64,000 bases of DNA. It comes from Onthomorpha sp937906975. GTDB taxonomy: Bacteria > Bacteroidota > Bacteroidia > Bacteroidales > P3. This document shows, one piece after another, positions 34,627 to 42,517 of this stretch (position 1 is its first letter; each line of letters opens with the position of its first letter). A model generated the notes under the pieces. It was given only the letters and a program-made list of their open reading frames with translations, had not been told where the DNA came from and made no database searches. Location of the stretch: the NCBI GenBank assembly GCA_045614605.1, contig JAZLDH010000005.1, forward strand, positions 67,061-131,060, in the 5' to 3' direction. Made by a program: the position numbers and the translations under genes.

Positions 34627-36015
34627 ATGTTCAGTAAAGAAACTTATATAAACAGACGTAAACAATTAATGAAAGATGTTAAAAGAGGTGTTATCTTAAT
34701 TTTAGGTAACGGCGACAGCCCTTTTAACTATCCAGCAAATACATATACTTTTAGACAAGATAGCACATTTCGTTATTTCTTTGCATATCCTTTGCAAAAC
34801 CTTGTAGGGGTGATAGATGTAGATGAAGGAAAAGAGTATTTGTTCGGCGAAGAAGTTGATATGGACGACATAATATGGACAGGTCCTGTTCCAAGTCTTA
34901 GAGATAGAGCAGAGGAAATAGGAGTTGATAATGTAGGAACAATAAAGGATTTAAGAGAGTTTTTAGATAAAGCAGTTTTTGCAGGAAGAAAAGTACATTT
35001 CACACCTCCTTACAGAGCAGAAAACGTAAACTTTATTTCAGAACTTTTACATATAGAAAGAGAATACGTAAAGGCATACGTAAGTGTGGAACTTATCAAC
35101 GCATGTGTTAAACAACGTTCTATAAAGTCAGAAGAAGAAATCGTAGAAATAGAAAAGGCAGTAGATAACGCATATTTGATGCACACAACTATGATGAAAA
35201 TGGCTGCAAAAGAAGGAACCTACGAATATGAAATAGCAGGGGCAATGGAAGGTATAGCATTGAGTGGCGGAGGTCCTGTTTCGTTCCCAATAATCCTTAC
35301 AACACATGGCGAAATCCTACACGGACACGACCATTCTCTTCAAATCAAAAAAGAAAGAATGATAGTTTCTGATGCAGGTTGTGAAAACCCAATGGGATAC
35401 TGCTCTGATATAACTCGTTCTGTGCCTGTGGGTGGAAAATTCTCACAACGCCAAAAAGATATTTATGAAGCGGTGCTTGCAGCTCAACAATTAGTACCAA
35501 GCCTTGTGAAACCAGGAGTAAAATACTCTGAAATTCATCTTGCAGCTGTTACACGTCTTGGTTCAGCCTTAAAAGAACTTGGCATAATGAAAGGAAACAT
35601 ACAAGAGGCTGTAAAGGCGGGAGCAATGGGCTTGTTTATGCCTCACGGATTAGGCCACATGATGGGCTTAGATGTACACGACATGGAAAATTATGGTGAA
35701 AACTATGTTGGATATGACAAGAAAAATGTACGTTCTACACAATTTGGACTCTCTTCATTAAGATTGGGAAGAGAATTGCAAGAAGGCTTTGTTATAACTA
35801 ACGAACCAGGTTGCTATTTCATACCAGCACTTATAGATAAATGGAAAGCAGAAAACAAATGTAAAGACTTCATAGATTATAGAGTGTTAGAAACATTCAA
35901 AGACTTTGGAGGTATCAGAATAGAGGACGATCTTCTTGTAACAAGAGACGGTTGCAGATTGTTAGGAAAATACATTCCAAAAACAGTTGCCGAAATTGAA
36001 GCACAAATGTCATAA
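34627..36015 (+). CDS. pepP: Xaa-Pro aminopeptidase (M24B)
   Basis: Removes N-terminal residues next to proline. It has the aminopeptidase-P N-domain (MFSKETYINRRKQLM, NTYTFRQDSTFRYFF) and a pita-bread catalytic domain with all five metal ligands: VSDAGCE, CSDITRSV, GLGHMMGLDVHD, TNEPGCY and GIRIEDD. It is 462 aa, a normal size. The next gene (T9SS plug) starts 4 nt after its stop. Together with the S46 peptidase and PepD it supports peptide catabolism. Confidence 0.95.
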   Translation: MFSKETYINRRKQLMKDVKRGVILILGNGDSPFNYPANTYTFRQDSTFRYFFAYPLQNLVGVIDVDEGKEYLFGEEVDMDDIIWTGPVPSLRDRAEEIGVDNVGTIKDLREFLDKAVFAGRKVHFTPPYRAENVNFISELLHIEREYVKAYVSVELINACVKQRSIKSEEEIVEIEKAVDNAYLMHTTMMKMAAKEGTYEYEIAGAMEGIALSGGGPVSFPIILTTHGEILHGHDHSLQIKKERMIVSDAGCENPMGYCSDITRSVPVGGKFSQRQKDIYEAVLAAQQLVPSLVKPGVKYSEIHLAAVTRLGSALKELGIMKGNIQEAVKAGAMGLFMPHGLGHMMGLDVHDMENYGENYVGYDKKNVRSTQFGLSSLRLGRELQEGFVITNEPGCYFIPALIDKWKAENKCKDFIDYRVLETFKDFGGIRIEDDLLVTRDGCRLLGKYIPKTVAEIEAQMS

Positions 36016-36019
36016 ATCT

Positions 36020-37285
36020 ATGAAACTTAAACAAAGGTTAATAATATTTTTAACAATCATATTGGGCGTAGAATCACTTTACGCCCAATTTGTATATCAA
36101 GATATGATATATTCTCCTGTGATAAAAACCGTGAAACTTGAGAGTCAAAATGCTGATCTTTCTCTTCCGATTGCACGAATTGGAGAATATGAATCGCTTA
36201 TCTTGAAATTTGATGAAATAGGCGAAGAAACCAAACGCTATGAATACACAATCATTCATTGCAATAGCGATTGGACACCAAGCGAACTTGAACCATACGA
36301 ATATATTGATGGATTTGAAACAGAGATTATAGAAAATTTTTCAAATTCCTTTAATACCCTTTGTCGTTATGTGCATTACCAACAAGCAATCCCTTCGCAA
36401 ACAATGCGACCAACCAAAAGCGGAAATTATATCCTAAAAGTATTTCACGAAGGCGAGCCTGACAAAGTCATTTTTACAAAGAAATTCTATTGTCTTGACC
36501 AAAAAGCAATAGCAAACATAGAGATAAAACCCACAAGAGAGCCTTCGTTAAGAAATAAAGCACAAGAGATTGAAGTAACTGTTAGTAGCCTTGGCGCAAC
36601 CTCGCTAAACAATCCATATCAAGACGTAAAAGTTTTAGTTCAACAAAATGGAAGAATTGATAATCAACGTTTTCTTACCTTAAATGAAAGCATAGGAAAA
36701 GAACTTCACTATCGCCTAAAACAAGAGAATATCTTTCTTGGAGCAAATGAGTTTAGACAATTTGATTTCACAAGCCTAAGACATCGTTCTGCCTTTATTG
36801 ATAACATAGACTATGTAGGAGGAGAAAATGTTGTTAGATTAAAACCCGAACAAATCAAAACACATATTCCATACGTAAGCTACTCCGATATAAACGGTGC
36901 ATTCTATGTGAGAAACGACATAGGCGAAACACCAGAACTTGGAAGCGATTACGCATGGGTTTGTTTCTATCTGCCAGCACCGCTTTCCTTAGAGGGAGAC
37001 TACTATGCAGTAGGAGAGATGAGTCAATGGAGATTATCAAGTGGTAATAAATTTGAATTTGATGCTAATTTGAATTGCTACACCCTTAAAATGCTTTTGA
37101 AACAAGGCTATTACAACTATCAAATCCTTTTCAAAGCTCACAATTCCACACAAGCCTCATCAAAAGAAATAGAAGGCGACCACTTTGAAACCAAAAACAC
37201 CTACTACGTCTTTGTTTACCACAGAGAATTAGGCAATAACTACGAAAGCCTCATAGGATATTCAATCACAGAAGTTAATTGGTAA
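36020..37285 (+). CDS. type IX secretion system plug protein (DUF5103)
   Basis: Exported protein (421 aa) of the DUF5103 family, known structurally as the Plug that closes the periplasmic side of the SprA/Sov translocon of T9SS. The signal peptide is MKLKQRLIIFLTIILGVESL followed by YAQ. Family blocks are YTIIHCNSDWTPSEL near residue 85, IPSQTMRPTKSGNY, and the late GDYYAVGEMSQW and GYYNYQILFK. The start at 36020 is taken over an upstream in-frame option overlapping pepP. Other T9SS structural genes are not in this window, but several cargo proteins are. Confidence 0.88.
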   Translation: MKLKQRLIIFLTIILGVESLYAQFVYQDMIYSPVIKTVKLESQNADLSLPIARIGEYESLILKFDEIGEETKRYEYTIIHCNSDWTPSELEPYEYIDGFETEIIENFSNSFNTLCRYVHYQQAIPSQTMRPTKSGNYILKVFHEGEPDKVIFTKKFYCLDQKAIANIEIKPTREPSLRNKAQEIEVTVSSLGATSLNNPYQDVKVLVQQNGRIDNQRFLTLNESIGKELHYRLKQENIFLGANEFRQFDFTSLRHRSAFIDNIDYVGGENVVRLKPEQIKTHIPYVSYSDINGAFYVRNDIGETPELGSDYAWVCFYLPAPLSLEGDYYAVGEMSQWRLSSGNKFEFDANLNCYTLKMLLKQGYYNYQILFKAHNSTQASSKEIEGDHFETKNTYYVFVYHRELGNNYESLIGYSITEVNW

Positions 37286-37290
37286 AAATA

Positions 37291-37386
37291 TTGCTATATC
37301 TTCATAAAAATGTAACATAACCCTAAATATTCGTTCATAAAAGTGTGATGATATAGCAAATATTCGTTCATTTTTTTGTAAGTTTG
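37291..37386 (+). promoter_or_regulatory. promoter with three 33-bp-spaced repeats, before the decayed ATPase gene
   Basis: TTCAT recurs at 37301, 37334 and 37367, a 33-bp step; AAATATTCGTTCAT is exact at 37325-37338 and 37358-37371, and TTCATAAAARTG at 37301 and 37334. The 10-bp arms TTGCTATATC (37291-37300) and GATATAGCAA (37350-37359) form a perfect inverted repeat. The -7 box TAAGTTTG is at 37379-37386, and the gene start is at 37409. The layout parallels the iterated repeats before the intact DUF4143 gene at 39414-39498. Confidence 0.6.
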
Positions 37387-37408
37387 CACTCTAAATATAA
37401 GCGAAAGA

Positions 37409-37836
37409 ATGTATAGAAGTATTGAAAAACAACTTTTAAAGTGGAAAGAATCTTCACGAAGAAAGCCATTGATTCTTTTAGTGCGATGTCTCAAATAAAT
37501 CCAGCACAACTTTTGTTGCCAAATGATATGAAAGAAAGCAAAGGAATGCTTACAGAAAACTTTGTTTGCACACAATTAGCAACTCAATTCAACTCTTCTT
37601 TGTTTTATTACAGCAAAGAAAATAGTACATTAGAGATTGATTTTTTTGTACAAAAAGAAACACAAATTGTTCCAATAGAAGTGAAAGCTGAAACCAATGT
37701 AAAATCAAAATCATTAAGCACAATCTTGCAAAATAACGAAGAAATGTTTGGCGTACGCTTTTCAATGAATCCATATCGCCAACAAGAAAGAATGGTAAAC
37801 ATACCATTGTATTGTGCAGAAGTATATTTTAAGTAA
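37409..37836 (+). pseudogene. remnant of a DUF4143 AAA ATPase gene (internal deletion plus frameshift)
   Basis: The first 24 or so codons from ATG 37409 (MYRSIEKQLLKWKESSRRKP, then LILL) match the usual start of these ATPases just before the Walker A loop. The frame then stops at 37496-37498. A second frame encodes the last ~120 residues (SAMSQINPAQLLLP, ENFVCTQLATQ, EIDFFVQ, VPIEVKAE), the DUF4143 C-terminal domain. The Walker A/B part and middle, about 260 residues in a normal ~400-aa protein, are gone, with the junction at about 37470-37486. A promoter with repeats and a terminator still frame it. Confidence 0.82.
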
Positions 37837-37857
37837 AATTAAAAAGAATTAAAACAT

Positions 37858-37905
37858 AAAAACGCTCGCAAGTCAAATTAAAATAAAGACTTGCGAGCGT
37901 TTTTT
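37858..37905 (+). terminator. terminator after the ATPase remnant
   Basis: A perfect 17-bp stem (AAAAACGCTCGCAAGTC with its complement), a 13-nt A/T loop and T6. Confidence 0.92.
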
Positions 37906-37906
37906 C

Positions 37907-37945
37907 TTGATTGTACTACCATTTTATATTGATTGTACTACCATT
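37907..37945. repeat. 22-bp-period direct repeat
   Basis: TTGATTGTACTACCATT occurs at 37907-37923 and 37929-37945, 22 bp apart, right after the terminator. The rest of 37946-38061 holds no gene that I can see. Confidence 0.7.
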
Positions 37946-38061
37946 ACAACGCTGTTGTACAAAACTAAATGCTTATTTTTCTTTCCAAAGCTTAATGGTA
38001 TATTAAAATCAAAAAAAAGTTCGGCTGATTTAGTTGTGCTTTTTTTTTAATATTCCAATGT

Positions 38062-39411
38062 TTATGGAATTATAAAGTTATTTGGAGAGCTTGGTTGAAG
38101 AAACATTACGTAGTAAATAGGCATATAGATTAGTTTTTCAATTCTTTGCACTTTGGAATCATTAGAAAACAAAATTGCATTTTTGATGTGATAATCCTCG
38201 TTTTCAATAAACTTATCTAAGGCTCGGTGTCGCTTAAAATCTTTGCCAGATTTGACTTCTATTGGAACGCAAGAAAGCGAGTTGTAATCATCTACGAGAA
38301 AATCTACTTCGCCTTTTGTTTTATTGTCATAGTATCGCAACGCATAACCATGAGCAGACAATTCTTGTGCAACGATTGTTTCATACACCGCACCGAGATT
38401 TATTGTGTTTTCGGAAGATAAAACAGCGTTAATGTTGTATCGATACAATATGTTAGTAAGAAGTCCAACGTCATTTAAGTATAATTTTATCAAAGTCTTT
38501 TGTTCCGATTCTTTAAGAGGGAATTTCGGATTTGAAACAGCAAGAACCTCCAATGATATACCCGAACTAATGAGGTATTCTAATTCTTGCTCATAATCGG
38601 AGGAGCGTTTCCCTTTTTTATTTTCTATTTCGTTATAATAAAGTCGCTTTTTTTTGTTTTCCATGTTGGAAGGAATCATATCATATATTCTTCCTATCTT
38701 CAAAGTATTTTCTTTATCGTATTGAGTTGCATCTGTCTTGTATAATTCGTATATTTCATTGTGTACATTACGCACTTCTACAATATTAGTTGTTGCTAAA
38801 AAAGTATTAACAGCATCAGGCAAACCTCCAATTAGCAAATATTTCTTAAACAAATCAAGAAATTTATTGTGTAAGGATTCGTTTATCGATTCCTCTTTCA
38901 AGAATTGTTCTTTCAAATGTTCAATAACTTCTTCTCCAACTCCATTTGCCCATAAAAATTCTTCAAAATCAAGAGGGAACATTTTTATTTTTTGAATACG
39001 ACCACCTGGTTTAGAAAGTGTTTGATTAAGAGTTACTCCAAGCAATGAACCACTTGCTATGTAAGTAAAGCGATTTTCATCTTTTAGAAATTTCAAAAGT
39101 GTAAGCAATTCGGGATATGCTTGTATTTCGTCAAGGAATACCAAGGTATTTTCTTTGCTTCCCATTTTTTCTCCTGCATAAACACTTAATTTAAGATAGA
39201 AATCTTTGGTTGAAGATATGTTTGAAAATAATTTTTCACCATTCTTATCTTCTAAAAAATTGATTTCTATGTAGTTTTCAAAGAATTTTTGTCCTTCGTA
39301 TCTAATTATGAAAGATTTTCCTATTTGTCTTGCTCCATCAAGCAGCAAAACCTTATTTGAACCTAAGGAAAAATAATTTTGTAAGGTTTTTTGTATTTTT
39401 CTTTTTAGCAT
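38062..39411 (-). CDS. AAA ATPase with DUF4143 domain
   Basis: ATPase (449 aa) of the large archaeal/bacterial AAA_14 + DUF4143 group common in Bacteroidota, function not established. The Walker A loop is DGARQIGKS at about 25-33, Walker B is NTLVFLDEIQ, and GSLLG may be a sensor. The C-terminal domain has GEVDFLVD and PIEVKSGKD, a D-ExK arrangement like PD-(D/E)XK nucleases. It is a distant relative of the remnant at 37409-37836, not a close copy. Its promoter region carries three ~33-bp-spaced repeats. Confidence 0.9.
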   Translation of the reverse strand: MLKRKIQKTLQNYFSLGSNKVLLLDGARQIGKSFIIRYEGQKFFENYIEINFLEDKNGEKLFSNISSTKDFYLKLSVYAGEKMGSKENTLVFLDEIQAYPELLTLLKFLKDENRFTYIASGSLLGVTLNQTLSKPGGRIQKIKMFPLDFEEFLWANGVGEEVIEHLKEQFLKEESINESLHNKFLDLFKKYLLIGGLPDAVNTFLATTNIVEVRNVHNEIYELYKTDATQYDKENTLKIGRIYDMIPSNMENKKKRLYYNEIENKKGKRSSDYEQELEYLISSGISLEVLAVSNPKFPLKESEQKTLIKLYLNDVGLLTNILYRYNINAVLSSENTINLGAVYETIVAQELSAHGYALRYYDNKTKGEVDFLVDDYNSLSCVPIEVKSGKDFKRHRALDKFIENEDYHIKNAILFSNDSKVQRIEKLIYMPIYYVMFLQPSSPNNFIIP

Positions 39412-39413
39412 TT

Positions 39414-39498
39414 ACACTTATTCCACTTTGATTATGTTGCAAAAATACACTTATTCCACTTTTTTGCCAAATAAAAAACATACTTATTCCACTTTTTT
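39414..39498 (-). promoter_or_regulatory. promoter with three iterated repeats upstream of the DUF4143 ATPase
   Basis: CTTATTCCACTTT occurs at 39417, 39450 and 39484 (steps 33 and 34), longest as ACACTTATTCCACTTT in the first two. The - strand -7 box TATTTTTG is at 39440-39447, so one repeat lies on each side of it. This looks like an iterated operator. The remaining stretch to 39561 shows nothing else. Confidence 0.65.
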
Positions 39499-39561
39499 CG
39501 TTATAATTCTATAAATAGCCAAGTTGTTTTTATAAGCAAAGATAAATAAAGTAAATAAAAC

Positions 39562-39594
39562 AAAACGGTGATTGTGGGAACAATCACCGTTTTT
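39562..39594 (-). terminator. terminator of the BspA-like gene (39628)
   Basis: Stem AAAACGGTGATTG and CAATCACCGTTTT around TGGGAA. In the - direction it is followed by a T-rich run, fitting the end of the gene at 39628. Confidence 0.87.
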
Positions 39595-39627
39595 GTTTGC
39601 AAATTTAAAACTTTATTATGGAGAATT

Positions 39628-41685
39628 TTATTTGATAATAATTTTTTGAGTTTTGCTTGCTTTGTTGTTGAATGCTTTTATCATATAAGCACCTGCTGAG
39701 ACGTTGTTTAGTGAGAAGTTAAAGTCTTTTGTTGCAAACACTCTTTGACCTAAAGCGTTATAGACTTCTATTTGTAGGTCTTTTTCTGTTGAAGATACAT
39801 TCACAAGACGGTTGCTGTTTGTGATTTCTACGTCTAACTCTTCTACTTCGCCTAAGCCAACTGATTTCTTAATCAAAAGTTTGAAACGATTTGCATTTTC
39901 TCCTGCTGAAATAGTAGTTGTATATTCTTGTCCTTGAAGTAAGTCTATTGTTTCTTCTCCATCAATAAGGCTTACCGCATATCCTTCCGGAATATAATTA
40001 GCTTTAAATTTCACTTCCTTATTTTCATAAGAACGAACGTTCATTGTAGCATAATAAGGCAATGTATTTACTTCCTCTTTTACTAATGCTATGTTGTTTG
40101 TTACAAAATAAGGTTCTGCAATCTCGTAAGGAGAGAACAATTTGTTTGCATCAAATCTATCATAACCTTCTTGTGCTTCTTCATTTTGAGCAAACAAAAC
40201 TTCGATTTCTCTTTCTTGATCAATCATCACAAGACTGATAAACTCTCTTTCTACACTTGCCTTTGCAGTAGGTACAAATCTTTGACTTGGAGTGAATTTC
40301 ATATTTTGCACATTATTGCTTGTGGCATTTACAAAGAAACCTTCTGTAACTTTTATATCACCTGAGTATATAGGTTCATAACTTGTACCATTTAATTTAT
40401 ACCAAACTCCTCCTTGAATAAGATTTGAATTTTCATTAATAAATTTTTCGACATCTAATTTAAATGTATAAGGATTTGCAAGTGGCAACCAACGACCAGA
40501 AGTAGCATCTCCGCCAAGCGTTCTGTTAATAGTAACCTCGCCTGTGTTGATTTGATAAGCAGGAGTTGCTGAATAGTCATAACGAAAATCTCTAAATTCT
40601 TCACGAGCATTAGGACTATAAATTCCATCTCCGTAATTTGTAAAACTTAAAGCCTCATTATTCCAAGGGAAAGCGTAAAAACCTTCACCGGTCGCAACAG
40701 TATTACTAATATGTGCCCAAGTTTCACTCCAATCATTAGCGCCATAATTAAATAATAAACAAGTAGGATCTAATGCACCGGGAATTAGTGTTTCCAACTT
40801 ATAATTTGCAAAAGGAGCACCAATAATATGCCATGTATTAGTAGCCAAAAGAGGAGTTTCCACCTCAATAATACCCGAAACATCACCAATCAACTCACCA
40901 CCTTGTGCAATCCTCAAAACACCTTCATTAATCACTGCCCTTCTATTTTCTGTTGTTATTTCAAAAGTAGTGTTAAGCACATTTGTATCCCCTGCATTTA
41001 TCTTATGATTAATCTTTGACCAATGATAAGATTGAAAATCAAATCCCCAATTAGTCGTATAGCCCGTTGCACCAAAAGGAACTGTAAGAGGTTTATTTCT
41101 TAAAGAATTAAAAGCATTGTATCCATATTGAGGTGGATTTTCTGCAAGAATTGTAATATCTTGTAACGCAGAACAATTAGCGAACGCCCACTCACCAATA
41201 TCAGCAACACTATTTCCAATAACAACAGAATTCATACTAAAACAGTTATTAAAAGCGTAATTTCCAATAGTAGTAACATTATCTCCAATAACAGCAGAAG
41301 TTAAGCCAGAACAGTAGAAAAAAGCGTGATCTCCAATAGTAGTAACATTGTTTCCAAAAGTAACAGAAGTTAAGCCAGTACACAAATAAAAAGCATTATT
41401 TCCAATAGTAGTAACACTATCTCCAATAACAACAGAAGTTAAAGTTCCATTCCTAAACGCATCTTCTCCAATAGCTGTAACAGTGTAACCATTTACTATT
41501 TCTGGAATTGTTATAGAAGTAGATAGAGATGAGGTATATCCTATTACTGTTACGGTGTTAGTGTTAGTACCTGTATTAACTTGATATAGTACAACACCAT
41601 CGTCATCGTAAAATGTTTGTGGTGTTTGTGCTAAAAGCACATTTGCGAATAAAAGCAAACAGATTGATAAAAACAACTTTTTCAT
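39628..41685 (-). CDS. BspA-like LRR protein with T9SS C-terminal sorting domain
   Basis: Secreted surface protein (685 aa). The signal peptide is MKKLFLSICLLLFANVLLAQ. Residues about 60-190 are LRR_5 repeats of 23 aa (ADAFRxx.LTSVxIGxxVTTIG type). The middle region (INEGVLRIAQGGELI, EVETPLL, WHIIGAPFANYKLE) is shared with the gene at 46927. The last ~75 residues are a T9SS type A sorting domain ending VYNALGQRVF, then SAGAYMIKAF and KTQKIIIK. It is coupled to a small upstream gene whose stop overlaps its ATG, with a strong ribosome-binding site. Confidence 0.9.
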   Translation of the reverse strand: MKKLFLSICLLLFANVLLAQTPQTFYDDDGVVLYQVNTGTNTNTVTVIGYTSSLSTSITIPEIVNGYTVTAIGEDAFRNGTLTSVVIGDSVTTIGNNAFYLCTGLTSVTFGNNVTTIGDHAFFYCSGLTSAVIGDNVTTIGNYAFNNCFSMNSVVIGNSVADIGEWAFANCSALQDITILAENPPQYGYNAFNSLRNKPLTVPFGATGYTTNWGFDFQSYHWSKINHKINAGDTNVLNTTFEITTENRRAVINEGVLRIAQGGELIGDVSGIIEVETPLLATNTWHIIGAPFANYKLETLIPGALDPTCLLFNYGANDWSETWAHISNTVATGEGFYAFPWNNEALSFTNYGDGIYSPNAREEFRDFRYDYSATPAYQINTGEVTINRTLGGDATSGRWLPLANPYTFKLDVEKFINENSNLIQGGVWYKLNGTSYEPIYSGDIKVTEGFFVNATSNNVQNMKFTPSQRFVPTAKASVEREFISLVMIDQEREIEVLFAQNEEAQEGYDRFDANKLFSPYEIAEPYFVTNNIALVKEEVNTLPYYATMNVRSYENKEVKFKANYIPEGYAVSLIDGEETIDLLQGQEYTTTISAGENANRFKLLIKKSVGLGEVEELDVEITNSNRLVNVSSTEKDLQIEVYNALGQRVFATKDFNFSLNNVSAGAYMIKAFNNKASKTQKIIIK
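41195..41470 (-). repeat. tandem 69-bp repeats encoding LRR_5 units
   Basis: Within the BspA-like gene CCAATAGTAGTAACA recurs at 41264, 41333 and 41402, steps of exactly 69 bp (23 codons), with diverged units on both sides. Such repeats can change copy number by slippage or recombination. Confidence 0.8.
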
Positions 41686-41948
41686 TATTCACCTCCTTTT
41701 TTTGTATTACGAACAATTGTTGCTCCTACTGCTGCTCCTGATAAACCAAGCAACAAAAGAGTTGCAGGAGCTAAAGGTGTTCTTACGTTACTATTTCTTT
41801 GAGCATCACCTTCATTACCATTATAAAGTAATTCTATAAAACTTTCATCTTTTGTAGGCGGCTGCTGTCCAATAGAGTAATTTTCAAATTGTGCCATCAC
41901 GGCATCTGCACACATAAGTGCAAGAATTAAAACAAAAAACCTTTTCAT
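41685..41948 (-). CDS. small exported protein with C-terminal hydrophobic helix, coupled to the BspA-like gene
   Basis: An 87-aa protein of no recognised family. Signal peptide MKRFFVLILALMCADAVMAQ, a short polar middle (FENYSIGQQPPTKDESF), then TPLAPATLLLLGLSGAAVGA and a basic tail TIVRNTKKGGE. A Pro-containing motif, hydrophobic helix and basic end resemble tripartite C-terminal sorting signals (PEP-CTERM, PID-CTERM or LPXTG style), but I cannot name a matching class. The TAA stop shares its last A with the next ATG. Start at 41948; a second ATG is 12 nt upstream (41960). Confidence 0.68.
   Translation of the reverse strand: MKRFFVLILALMCADAVMAQFENYSIGQQPPTKDESFIELLYNGNEGDAQRNSNVRTPLAPATLLLLGLSGAAVGATIVRNTKKGGE
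41688..41695 (-). promoter_or_regulatory. strong Shine-Dalgarno site (unusual here)
   Basis: On the - strand GGAGGTGA lies 2-3 nt before the ATG of the BspA-like gene (41685) and within the last codons of the small upstream gene. Most starts in this window lack such a site, as is normal for Bacteroidota. Confidence 0.7.
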
Positions 41949-42000
41949 TTCAAACGACATTTATTATACAAATAATTTAAAACAACAAAATTTCAACTTG

Positions 42001-42008
42001 CAAAGGTA
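42001..42008 (-). promoter_or_regulatory. -7 box of the small-protein/BspA operon
   Basis: TACCTTTG on the - strand, about 50 nt upstream of the first start codon. The interval 41961-42160 otherwise holds a short hairpin (AACCGTTA...TAACGGTT, 42079-42100) and a run of 21 A (42113-42133). Confidence 0.65.
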
Positions 42009-42141
42009 CAAAAAATTCGTTGATAAGGAGCTCACAAATTAATTTAAAAAAATTATAATCAGTTCATACAACTCTTTAAAACCGTTACACTATAACGGTT
42101 GAAATAAATTTCAAAAAAAAAAAAAAAAAAAAATAGAAAAA

Positions 42142-42172
42142 TTTGCTATCTTGTAATTTTTCTGTACTTTTG
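42142..42172 (+). promoter_or_regulatory. strong promoter of an orphan transcript
   Basis: TTTG at 42142-42145, 19 bp, TACTTTTG at 42165-42172: one of the best promoter matches in the window. No + strand gene follows for 1.3 kb. Confidence 0.75.
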
Positions 42173-42178
42173 CAAGTT

Positions 42179-42282
42179 GGAACTGCGGTTTGTAGAAATC
42201 AAAAGAGAAGAAAATAGTAGTTAGTTATTTAAATAAAAAATGGATAGGGCGAGTTTACCAATTAACTTGCCCTATTTTTTTT
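42179..42282 (+). ncRNA. candidate small RNA of about 105 nt
   Basis: A consensus promoter ends at 42172 and a strong terminator follows (stem ATAGGGCGAGTT at 42244-42255, AACTTGCCCTAT at 42264-42275, then T8). Between them there is no convincing reading frame; only 17 codons from an ATG at 42240 run through the terminator. I do not recognise it as 6S, SRP, tmRNA or RNase P RNA. The 5' end is a guess from the promoter. Confidence 0.55.
42244..42282 (+). terminator. terminator of the candidate small RNA
   Basis: A 12-bp stem with one G-U, an 8-nt loop, and eight T residues. Confidence 0.85.
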
Positions 42283-42310
42283 CTTATCTTTGAACTAAGA
42301 AAATTTTGTT

Positions 42311-42364
42311 CCGATTGTAATAGCCTTACGCTCCGATTGTAATAGTCTTACGCTCCGAGCGTAA
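42311..42364. repeat. 22-bp tandem repeat
   Basis: CCGATTGTAATAGYCTTACGCT occurs at 42311-42332 and 42333-42354, followed by a partial third copy (CCGAGCGTAAT). TTACGCT and AGCGTAA around CCG make a small inverted repeat at the end. The GATTGTA(A/C)TA(G/C) core also appears in the 22-bp repeat at 37907. Confidence 0.75.
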
Positions 42365-42373
42365 TTAACTTTC

Positions 42374-42444
42374 ATCGAAGAAAAAATAAATCTTATCGAA
42401 GAATAATTTACGATTTCAAAGAAAAAATTTCCTAAATCAAAGAG
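42374..42444. repeat. 21-bp-period array, locus 6
   Basis: Cores at 42376 (CGAAG), 42397 (CGAAG), 42417 (CAAAG) and 42438 (CAAAG): steps 21, 20, 21. The spacers are A/T tracts. It lies between the 22-bp repeat and the terminator of the coiled-coil lipoprotein gene. Confidence 0.75.
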
Positions 42445-42447
42445 ATG

Positions 42448-42483
42448 AAAAAATAAAGGCGAGATTTGAAAAATCCCGCCTTT
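42448..42483 (-). terminator. terminator of the coiled-coil lipoprotein gene
   Basis: On the - strand AAAGGCGGGATTT and AAATCTCGCCTTT pair with one G-U around a short loop, followed by a T-run. Confidence 0.8.
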
Positions 42484-42517
42484 GATATGAAATGAAATTT
42501 CAATTAAAAATTATGCT

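Noticed and set aside
42113..42133. Run of 21 A as a possible phase-variable promoter tract
   Set aside because: It lies about 10 bp before the candidate small-RNA promoter, so switching is possible, but such a run may also be a sequencing artefact and nothing else supports phase variation.
42240..42296. 17-codon frame from ATG 42240 as a leader peptide
   Set aside because: It runs through the terminator stem and its T-run; no downstream gene is available to regulate.
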